From Bifidobacterium breve (GTDB lineage: Bacteria; Actinomycetota; Actinomycetes; S36-B12), in the NCBI GenBank assembly GCA_945870085.1, contig CAMBQX010000032.1:1-13206 (forward strand): a stretch of 13,206 nucleotides of DNA, written 5' to 3'. Below the pieces are notes generated by a model that was given only the letters and a program-made list of their open reading frames with translations, had not been told where the DNA came from and made no database searches. Below, piece by piece: positions 8,757-13,206 of this stretch; position 1 is the first letter of the stretch, and each line of letters begins with the position of its first letter. The position numbers and the translations under genes are program-made.

Positions 8757-8780
8757 CCGGCTTATAGGGCGACTCTTCTT
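8757..8780 (+). repeat. rnpB-3'-end-like direct repeat, copy 1
   Basis: Reads CCGGCTTATAGG followed by GCGACTCTTCTT. CCGGCTTAT is the invariant 3' segment of type-A RNase P RNA, and the rest would be the 3' strand of helix P1. This is the first of six copies. It is followed after 11 bases by a hairpin terminator, as the end of a real rnpB gene would be, but no RNase P RNA body lies upstream. Confidence 0.9.
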
Positions 8781-8791
8781 AAAATTAGACT

Positions 8792-8812
8792 AGGCGGGAC
8801 AAAATCCCGCCT
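8792..8812 (+). terminator. Rho-independent terminator
   Basis: An 8-bp perfect stem (AGGCGGGA / TCCCGCCT) with loop CAAAA is followed by the T-rich run CGTTTCATTATTTC. It could end SOUL gene transcripts or be the original rnpB terminator carried with repeat copy 1. Confidence 0.8.
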
Positions 8813-9006
8813 CGTTTCATTATTTCTTTTGGAATAATTTCTGACAAAACTGATCTCAATTTAGCCAATTAAAATGGGCAAATTAATCGGGCAACAGGCA
8901 GAGAAGCGGGCAAACAGCGAATTCCTAGGCTAAGGCTTCAGAAAGATTCGAGGAAAGCTATAGCTACGAAGGCCAAGAAAGTTCTATCGAGTTTCTAGAG
9001 TTTGCC
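8813..9006. other. Non-coding stretch in cassette 1
   Basis: About 190 AT-rich bases between the hairpin and the end of the DoxX-like gene. Three GGGCAA hexamers occur at 8876, 8889 and 8908, but no coding frame or RNA fold is recognised. Confidence 0.4.
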
Positions 9007-9351
9007 TCAAAGGGAAGTTGCAAGAGTTGCAGTGCTGATTGCGAGCATCACGATGGCAGGCAGGATTCCCTTAAAGTGATCTTTTACGCGAAGGTGAGCA
9101 CCAACTGCAAGGACGAAGTAGATCGACAAGCCGACTGCGGCGGCGATTCCGATTTCTTTGATAGCAAAACCGACGATCAATCCGACAGCTGCCAACATTT
9201 TGATCAAGCCGAGAATGTTGCAGAGGTTGGGTGGACAGCCAACTGTTTCAGCGGCTCTCATAACGCTCGGTAGCTTGAGAAAGTCTCCGACTGCCGATGC
9301 TGTACAAAGAACCGCAAGGACGATGCTGAGGATCGAGTGGGCTGAATTCAT
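9007..9351 (-). CDS. DoxX-like small membrane protein
   Basis: Encodes 114 residues with four predicted membrane segments at about 7-25, 43-62, 67-86 and 95-112. The pattern ILGLIKMLAAVGLIVG, a second hydrophobic helix, then VGAHLRVKD before the last helix is typical of the DoxX_2/DoxX-like family. The biochemical role of these proteins is not established. It is the only gene in the array that runs on the minus strand, reading away from repeat copy 2. A TATAAT box on the minus strand (9360-9365) lies 8 bases before the ATG, and a GGAG sits 2 bases before it, so initiation is nearly leaderless. No partner gene is co-oriented with it. Confidence 0.8.
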   Translation of the reverse strand: MNSAHSILSIVLAVLCTASAVGDFLKLPSVMRAAETVGCPPNLCNILGLIKMLAAVGLIVGFAIKEIGIAAAVGLSIYFVLAVGAHLRVKDHFKGILPAIVMLAISTATLATSL

Positions 9352-9359
9352 AGCTCCAA

Positions 9360-9365
9360 ATTATA
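9360..9365 (-). promoter_or_regulatory. -10 element for the DoxX-like gene
   Basis: TATAAT on the minus strand, 8 bases before the start codon at 9351. The -35 region falls inside repeat copy 2 and is not consensus. Confidence 0.5.
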
Positions 9366-9377
9366 CTGCCAATTGAT

Positions 9378-9401
9378 CCGGCTTATAGGGCGACTCTTCT
9401 T
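9378..9401 (+). repeat. rnpB-3'-end-like direct repeat, copy 2
   Basis: Identical to copy 1 over all 24 bases. It lies between the divergent starts of the DoxX-like and VOC genes. TATAAT overlaps its last base (9401-9406). Confidence 0.92.
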
Positions 9402-9406
9402 ATAAT
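9401..9406 (+). promoter_or_regulatory. Candidate -10 element at the edge of repeat copy 2
   Basis: A perfect TATAAT directly at the right edge of the repeat, 36 bases before the VOC start. A second candidate, TATTTT at 9431-9436, lies 6 bases before the ATG and would give a leaderless mRNA. Confidence 0.45.
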
Positions 9407-9442
9407 TTGAAGGCCGACGTAAGCGTCCTGTATTTTTGAACA

Positions 9443-9811
9443 ATGGCAAACAACATTGGCGCATACTTTGAAATTCCGGTCATTGACATGGAGCGGGCGA
9501 TCAATTTCTATCAAGCTTTACTGGGGATCGAACTTGAACGAGGCTCAATTCATGAATATGAGATGGCTTTCTTCCCATATGAAAATAGTGGGGTAGGAAT
9601 CAGCGGCGCTCTTGCAAAAGGAGACGTGTATAGGCCTTCGATTGATGGAGTATTTCTCTACCTAAAGATTGATGATATCGACCTAGCAATAAGTAAAGCA
9701 GTCGAACTGGGTTCTGAAGTTCTACTTGAGAAGAATGAGGCAGATTCCTGCTTTGTTGCAGAGGTAAAGGATTCTGAAGGTAATCGGATTTGCCTTAAGC
9801 AGGACTTCTAG
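9443..9811 (+). CDS. VOC family (glyoxalase/bleomycin resistance-like) protein
   Basis: Encodes 122 residues with the paired beta-alpha-beta-beta-beta layout of the vicinal oxygen chelate superfamily: EIPVIDMERAINFYQALLGIE opens the first half, and FLYLKIDDIDLAISKAVELGSEVL begins the second half, which ends DSEGNRICL, the usual DxxGNxxxL closing motif. Members bind a metal and act as lyases, dioxygenases or ligand-sequestering resistance proteins; the substrate cannot be read here. The first metal position appears to be Glu10 instead of the frequent His. No Shine-Dalgarno sequence is visible. It is the sole gene between repeat copies 2 and 3, with 41 and 22 bases to them, and is more AT-rich than the mfd block. 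Confidence 0.88.
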   Translation: MANNIGAYFEIPVIDMERAINFYQALLGIELERGSIHEYEMAFFPYENSGVGISGALAKGDVYRPSIDGVFLYLKIDDIDLAISKAVELGSEVLLEKNEADSCFVAEVKDSEGNRICLKQDF

Positions 9812-9833
9812 TCCGGTAGGCCCTTGAGACATT

Positions 9834-9857
9834 CCGGCTTATAGGGCGACTCTTCTT
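9834..9857 (+). repeat. rnpB-3'-end-like direct repeat, copy 3
   Basis: Identical to copies 1 and 2 over 24 bases. It ends 24 bases before the DinB-like start codon and begins 22 bases after the VOC stop. Confidence 0.92.
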
Positions 9858-9881
9858 TACTCTTTGTTGTTTAATTGAGGT

Positions 9882-10337
9882 ATGGACCTCAAAATAGCCG
9901 CGGACTCATATGCTCAAGCACCAGCCGAATTTCTTAGCGTTGCCAATCAATTAACTGAAGTAGAACTTGACGCATCAAATACAGGCGGATGGACTGCTCG
10001 CCAAGTAATTCACCACGTTGCAGATAGCGAAGCTCAGTCATATGCCAGATTTCGCCGTCTAATTGCAGAACCTGGCACAAACATTCAAGGGTATGACGAA
10101 GCTGGATGGGGCGAGAATGAAACTTTGGGGTACAAGGATTTACCCATTGCTCAATCTTTAGATGTTTTCAAGGCAGTAAGAGCATCATCATTAGAAATCA
10201 TTAAGAGACTTAATCCAAACCAACTAGATAATTCAGGTACCCACAGCGAGAGTGGTGAGTACACCGTACTGACTTGGCTTGAAACCTATATAAGCCATCC
10301 TTTGGAGCATTCCGTACAGATTAAATCCGGTTTATAG
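9882..10337 (+). CDS. DinB/YfiT-like putative metal-dependent protein
   Basis: Encodes 151 residues. IHHVADSE (His44/His45) and SHPLEH (His139, His143) supply the three histidines that bind a divalent metal in the DinB/YfiT four-helix bundle, and GYDEAGWGE is another typical block. The family includes thiol transferases using bacillithiol or mycothiol and many uncharacterised stress proteins; which one this is cannot be told. The stop codon TAG (10335-10337) lies inside repeat copy 4, so the last three codons (SGL) come from the repeat. GAGG is only 1 base before the ATG and TTAATT 5 bases before it, so a leaderless start is more likely than Shine-Dalgarno initiation. Sole gene of its cassette. 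Confidence 0.88.
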   Translation: MDLKIAADSYAQAPAEFLSVANQLTEVELDASNTGGWTARQVIHHVADSEAQSYARFRRLIAEPGTNIQGYDEAGWGENETLGYKDLPIAQSLDVFKAVRASSLEIIKRLNPNQLDNSGTHSESGEYTVLTWLETYISHPLEHSVQIKSGL

Positions 10338-10350
10338 GGTGACTCTACGT
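10327..10350 (+). repeat. rnpB-3'-end-like direct repeat, copy 4 (diverged)
   Basis: Matches the copy 1 sequence at 20 of 24 positions; the changes are at positions 5, 14, 21 and 23. It overlaps the 3' end of the DinB-like gene. Confidence 0.85.
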
Positions 10351-10356
10351 TATACT
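10351..10356 (+). promoter_or_regulatory. -10 element at the edge of repeat copy 4
   Basis: TATACT starts directly after the repeat and ends 6 bases before GTG 10363, where the SRPBCC frame would begin, fitting a leaderless mRNA. Confidence 0.5.
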
Positions 10357-10362
10357 TTCCCT

Positions 10363-10845
10363 GTGACTCAAGAATAAGTTCTCGCTGAGATTATCGAAAG
10401 TGGTAACTCCAAAGTTAAGTGTGCTCGAATCGTTGTTCACGCAAAACCTTCGATCATATTTTCTATTCTGAATAGTCCCAAGAGACATAAAGACATTGAT
10501 GGCAGCTCGACAATCACAGCCAATATAAGTGGGCCTGATGAACTGCTCCTTGGTTCAAAATTTGGAATGAAGATGCACCTTGGCATCAATTATAGAATTC
10601 GAAATACTGTTGTTGAATACAAGAAGAATGAGTTGATTGCTTGGAAACATTTAGGTCAGTGGAGATGGCGTTACGAATTAGTAGATCTTGGAAATGGTTC
10701 TACTCAGGTAACTGAAACCTTTGATGGTACTTATGCTCCAGGAATTGCTCAAATATGGCTCAACTTCCGGAAGGCTTATCCCCGGACTCAGATCGCAGTG
10801 GCGAAGACTTTAGTTCGACTCAAAACAGCAGCTGAAGCGAAGTAG
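10363..10845 (+). pseudogene. SRPBCC family (polyketide cyclase/START-like) protein, stop at codon 5
   Basis: The frame from GTG 10363 would encode about 160 residues: four codons, then TAA at 10375-10377, then an open frame to TAG 10843-10845. The family blocks are clear: RIVVHAKPSIIFSILNSPKRHKDIDG is the usual N-terminal strand, helix and proline-rich turn, followed by GSKFGM, YRIRNTVVEY and IAWKHLGQWRWRYEL. SRPBCC proteins form a deep hydrophobic ligand pocket. No ATG, GTG or TTG occurs in frame between the TAA and ATG 10567, and starting at 10567 would remove the first strand and helices. The gene is therefore probably inactivated, or starts at an unusual codon such as ATT 10390. The TATACT box before GTG 10363 supports that as the ancestral start. 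Sequencing error is possible. Sole gene of its cassette. Confidence 0.7.
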
Positions 10846-10867
10846 ACTGTTTTCCCATAGATTTAAA

Positions 10868-10891
10868 CCGGCTTATAAGGCGACCCTTCTT
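10868..10891 (+). repeat. rnpB-3'-end-like direct repeat, copy 5
   Basis: Matches copy 1 at 22 of 24 positions, with changes at positions 11 and 18. It begins 22 bases after the SRPBCC stop. Confidence 0.9.
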
Positions 10892-11094
10892 TATTTTTAA
10901 TTTGCATTGCGTCAATCTGTGCCCGTGTGCTGATGCGCAATTGAATGGTTTTATGCTGAACCTTGGATATTTTGCCGTTTTTTGCGAGCAAGAAAATCAC
11001 CTAATGGGCAAAAATTGCGGACTACGAAAAACTGCAATTAACTTCTTGGTCTCTAGTATTGTCGGTGTCTACTCTTTGAAAGGCGCAGAAGCAC
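10892..11094. other. Non-coding leader of the NTF2-like cassette with nested inverted repeats
   Basis: About 200 bases without a convincing gene. An outer inverted repeat TTTTGCC (10970-10976) / GGCAAAA (11007-11013) encloses a hairpin TTTTTTG-CGAG-CAAGAAA (10978-10995). A short 77-codon frame covers 10902-11135 but shows no family resemblance and overlaps the real gene, so it is not called. Confidence 0.4.
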
Positions 11095-11556
11095 ATGCTT
11101 ATTTACAGTTCAGTCGTCGAGAAATTGGTACGTAAAACGTTTCTTGCCGTCCAAAATCACAATTATGAAGAAGTGTTAAAGGGTCTGTCCTCTACTAACC
11201 TAACCCATCGTTTTGCAGGTCCTAACTCACTGGGTGGCATCCGACATGACAAAGAAGCAATGAGTCGATGGTTCAAACGAGTTGGCATTGTTCTGCCAGA
11301 GCTCAAGTTTGAAGTAACAAGTGTTTTAGTCCATGGAGGGCCATGGAACACAACAGTTGTCGCCCGATGGGTAGCAACCTGCATTCTTGAAAATGGAGAA
11401 CCTTACGTAAATCCTGGAATCCATGTAATCAAACTGCGCTGGGGTAAGGCATATGACTTCGATGTGTATGAAGATACTTTTGCGGTTACAGCAGGGCTAG
11501 AGAAACAAGCGAAGTCAGGAATTGCAGAAGCTAGTGCTTCCCAAATTGTGAGCTGA
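11095..11556 (+). CDS. NTF2-like (SnoaL-type) protein
   Basis: Encodes 153 residues. An N-terminal helix (VRKTFLAVQNHNYEEVLKGL) leads to THRFAGPNSLGGIRHDKEAMSRWFKR, then the strands FEVTSVLVHGGPWNTTVVARW, NPGIHVIKLRWGKAYDFDVYEDT. This is the cone-shaped alpha+beta fold of the nuclear transport factor 2/SnoaL superfamily, which contains small-molecule isomerases, hydrolases and ligand-binding proteins of unknown role. The start ATG 11095 has only a weak, distant GAAAGG (11078-11083). The gene lies 203 bases after repeat copy 5 and ends 11 bases before copy 6. It is the only recognisable gene of its cassette. Confidence 0.85.
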   Translation: MLIYSSVVEKLVRKTFLAVQNHNYEEVLKGLSSTNLTHRFAGPNSLGGIRHDKEAMSRWFKRVGIVLPELKFEVTSVLVHGGPWNTTVVARWVATCILENGEPYVNPGIHVIKLRWGKAYDFDVYEDTFAVTAGLEKQAKSGIAEASASQIVS

Positions 11557-11567
11557 TTTAAATTTTT

Positions 11568-11591
11568 CCGGCTCATTAAGCGGTTCTTCTC
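11568..11591 (+). repeat. rnpB-3'-end-like direct repeat, copy 6 (most diverged)
   Basis: Matches copy 1 at 17 of 24 positions; CCGGCT and TTCTTCT are retained. It marks the right end of the array and lies in the promoter region of the fasciclin gene. Confidence 0.75.
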
Positions 11592-11597
11592 TAAGAT
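11592..11597 (+). promoter_or_regulatory. Candidate -10 element of the fasciclin gene
   Basis: TAAGAT directly after repeat copy 6. It would give a leader of about 50 bases before the start codon. Confidence 0.4.
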
Positions 11598-11640
11598 AAA
11601 GTCCGTTGCACCCCCGCGGCCCAATACCTGTCAGACACAC

Positions 11641-11646
11641 GGAAGG
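11641..11646 (+). promoter_or_regulatory. Ribosome binding site of the fasciclin gene
   Basis: GGAAGG lies 7 bases before GTG 11654 and selects this start over upstream in-frame codons. Confidence 0.65.
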
Positions 11647-11653
11647 TTCACCA

Positions 11654-12793
11654 GTGAAGCCACCAATCCGTAATGGCAGTCTCGGCCTCTTGGCCGCAGC
11701 CTTGCTGTACACCACCGTTGCGTGCAGCAGCGGTGAGACAGTGTCAACGACTACAAGCGTTGAAGCCACCGCTTCGACAGCCACCATCCCTGGTGATGAC
11801 GCAGCGGGAAACGTCGTTGATGATCTCATCTCCGCTGGGAACTTCACCGTGCTGACTGAGTTGCTCACCGCTACCGGTCTCGTAGAAACTCTGTCGGGTC
11901 CTGGTCCGTTCACCGTTTTTGCTCCCACAGATGAGGCCTTCGAGGCCACGGCCGCCGAACGTGGCATCACCGTGGATGAACTGATTGGTGCCTACTCCAA
12001 TCCTGCGGAGCTTTTGAAGGACGTCCTTCTGTACCACGTGTTGCCAGGCAATATTCCTGCGGCAGACATGCCTGCCCTCAATGGCAAGAAGATCGAGACC
12101 CTGTCGGGTGAAAAATGGACCGTTGTCGCCGATGGTCAGACCGTCAACATCAAGGATGGCTACAACCGACTCGTCAACGTAATCGACGTCGATATCGCTG
12201 CCTCCAACGGCGTCATCCACAGCATCGACAGAGTGCTAGAGGGGTCGATGCCCGGCTACGACAGTGATGACGCGGCATCGGCGCCCACATCCAGTGAATA
12301 CACGCCCTACGACAAGGCATTTGACGGAGCATCCAGCAGCAGCGTCTTTGATGATCTCGTCACCGCGGGCAGTTTCACCGTGCTGACAGAGCTGCTGACA
12401 ACCGCAGGTCTCAAGGAGACCTTGTCGGGTCCTGGTCCATTCACCGTGTTCGCGCCCACAGATGCGGCCTTCGAGGCCGTAGCGGCCCAACTGGGCGTAA
12501 ATCTGGAAGATTTGAAGAATACCGTGATCGCCGACCCCAAGCTATTGAAGGAGATCCTGCCTTATCACGTGGTGCCGGGAAGTATTTCTGCGGCAGACAT
12601 GGTGGCCCTCAACGGCGAGAAGGTCGAGACCTTGTCGGGTGAGAAGTTCACCGTCATCGCTGATGGCCAGACCCTCAGCATCAAAGATGGCTTCGGTGTG
12701 ATCGTGAATGTAATCGACAGTGGTGTCATTGCATCGAACGGTGTGATCCACGTTGTCGACACGGTCTTCCACGGAGGGGGCGCTGTCCGATAA
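11654..12793 (+). CDS. Lipoprotein with two fasciclin (FAS1) domains
   Basis: Encodes 379 residues. After a short basic N-terminus and a hydrophobic segment, the lipobox TVAC places the lipidated cysteine at residue 24. A Thr/Ser-rich linker (29-45) follows, then FAS1 domain 1 (about 53-197) and FAS1 domain 2 (about 230-373), joined by an acidic, Ser-rich linker. Each domain has the FAS1 blocks FTVFAPTD, LLKxxLxYHVxPG and NGVIHxxD. Such proteins act as surface adhesion or matrix-binding modules. The two domains are very alike, with FTVLTELLT...ETLSGPGPFTVFAPTD nearly repeated, indicating an internal duplication. The start is GTG 11654, selected by GGAAGG 7 bases upstream. Base composition is GC-richer than the adjoining array, like the mfd block, so it is probably resident chromosome. 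Confidence 0.92.
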   Translation: MKPPIRNGSLGLLAAALLYTTVACSSGETVSTTTSVEATASTATIPGDDAAGNVVDDLISAGNFTVLTELLTATGLVETLSGPGPFTVFAPTDEAFEATAAERGITVDELIGAYSNPAELLKDVLLYHVLPGNIPAADMPALNGKKIETLSGEKWTVVADGQTVNIKDGYNRLVNVIDVDIAASNGVIHSIDRVLEGSMPGYDSDDAASAPTSSEYTPYDKAFDGASSSSVFDDLVTAGSFTVLTELLTTAGLKETLSGPGPFTVFAPTDAAFEAVAAQLGVNLEDLKNTVIADPKLLKEILPYHVVPGSISAADMVALNGEKVETLSGEKFTVIADGQTLSIKDGFGVIVNVIDSGVIASNGVIHVVDTVFHGGGAVR

Positions 12794-12800
12794 ATAGTGA

Positions 12801-12819
12801 TGGGCCTCGGGCTGGCCCA
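12801..12819 (+). terminator. Hairpin after the fasciclin gene
   Basis: TGGGCC / GGCCCA stem with a 7-base loop, 8 bases after the stop codon. No T-tract follows, so it may act as a weak or bidirectional terminator between the two convergent genes. Confidence 0.45.
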
Positions 12820-12875
12820 CGTATGCGTGAAGCCCTTGTCGGTGCTGGGCAGCAATTAGTTGGCTGTGCTACCCG

Positions 12876-13206
12876 CTACTGCTTGCGCACGATATTTATC
12901 AAATAACTCAGTCCAAAGCCAAAACCAATTGCGGCATAGAGGTAGGCAAACCAGGTTCGCTGCCCCGGGATCAGCAGAGTCAACACACCGAGTGCACTTG
13001 CACTTACACACATCACCCATGCCACCTGCCCGACACCCGCATCAGAACTACTCCTCGAGTTATTCCACATATTCCCAGCAAGGGCGATCAGGGTTATGCC
13101 AATCATGCGCATAGACCACACCATGCCATCGTTCACTTCGAGGCCGAGCAGGCCTAGAAATGCTGCGGGAAGAATTATGAGGAATAGGGCTGAGGCCCCA
13201 AAGACA
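12876..13206 (-). CDS. Multi-pass membrane protein, C-terminal part
   Basis: The frame is open from the right edge of the window to TAG at 12876-12878, giving 109 visible residues; the start lies outside. A GTG at 13134-13136 could be taken as a start, but the frame continues upstream as a hydrophobic helix (ALFLIILPAAFLGLLG), so the gene is probably longer. Four hydrophobic segments are visible: that one, GITLIALAG, VAWVMCVSASALGVLTLLI and FAYLYAAIGFGFGLSYLINIV. The C-terminus NIVRKQ is positively charged, suggesting it lies in the cytoplasm. I do not recognise the family. It converges on the fasciclin gene. Confidence 0.65.
   Translation of the reverse strand, partial: VFGASALFLIILPAAFLGLLGLEVNDGMVWSMRMIGITLIALAGNMWNNSRSSSDAGVGQVAWVMCVSASALGVLTLLIPGQRTWFAYLYAAIGFGFGLSYLINIVRKQ

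Noticed and set aside
6802..10845. Stop-codon reassignment explaining the interrupted genes
   Set aside because: TGA, TAG and TAA interrupt frames here, yet all three end intact genes in the window (cysQ-like and mazG with TGA, mfd and DUF885 with TAG, fasciclin with TAA).
8873..11012. Shared AATGGGCAAA decamer in the two non-coding pads (8873 and 11003)
   Set aside because: A 10-base match is expected many times by chance in a window of this size.
10902..11135. 77-codon frame before the NTF2-like gene
   Set aside because: No family resemblance, no ribosome binding site, and it overlaps the better supported NTF2-like gene in another frame.
8757..11591. Classical integron attC sites
   Set aside because: The repeats lack the GTTRRRY and RYYYAAC core boxes and have no inverted-repeat arms, and there is no intI gene.
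8757..11591. CRISPR array
   Set aside because: Spacing is 456-700 bp with whole genes between repeats; spacers would be about 30-40 bases, and no cas gene is present.
8757..11591. XerCD dif-like (pdif) modules
   Set aside because: The repeats do not resemble dif half-sites and lack the dyad arrangement around a 6-base centre.

Overview
The window looks like a chromosomal segment of a moderate-GC actinomycete (Actinomycetota), possibly a free-living aquatic lineage. The evidence is the order cysQ-like, mfd, SurA_N-type lipoprotein, mazG, the frequent GTG starts, the tight gene overlaps and the several start codons that sit about where transcription should begin (leaderless mRNAs). The lineage is inferred from gene order and style; no rRNA or marker tree is available here.

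Left part (1-6792) is a compact plus-strand housekeeping block. It holds the end of a 3'(2'),5'-bisphosphate nucleotidase/IMPase-family gene, mfd (transcription-repair coupling factor), a short lipoprotein, mazG (NTP pyrophosphohydrolase) and a DUF885 putative zinc peptidase. Genes overlap by a few bases or are separated by short gaps.

Middle part (6793-8756): a minus-strand photolyase/cryptochrome-type FAD-binding gene converges on the DUF885 gene. Its homologous frame runs past two in-frame stops (TGA 7852-7854, TAG 7774-7776), so it is probably a pseudogene or N-terminally truncated. It also has the FAD-binding half before the alpha/beta half. A SOUL haem-binding protein gene diverges from it.

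The most unusual part is 8757-11591. Six direct copies of a 24-bp repeat, all in the same orientation, separate five compact cassettes of 456-700 bp with one main gene each: DoxX-like (reversed), VOC/glyoxalase-like, DinB/YfiT-like, SRPBCC (disrupted by a stop) and NTF2/SnoaL-like. The repeat (CCGGCTTATAGG then GCGACTCTTCTT) matches the 3' terminus of type-A RNase P RNA (rnpB): the conserved CCGGCTTAT followed by the 3' strand of helix P1. No rnpB body and no recombinase gene is present. I read this as an integron-like array built by repeated site-specific insertion at an rnpB-3'-end attachment sequence. The genes are visibly more AT-rich than the housekeeping block. This is inference; the repeats, their spacing and the gene contents are directly visible.

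Right part (11654-13206): a GC-richer gene for a lipoprotein with two very similar fasciclin (FAS1) domains, a hairpin, and the 3' end of a minus-strand multi-pass membrane protein that runs off the window.
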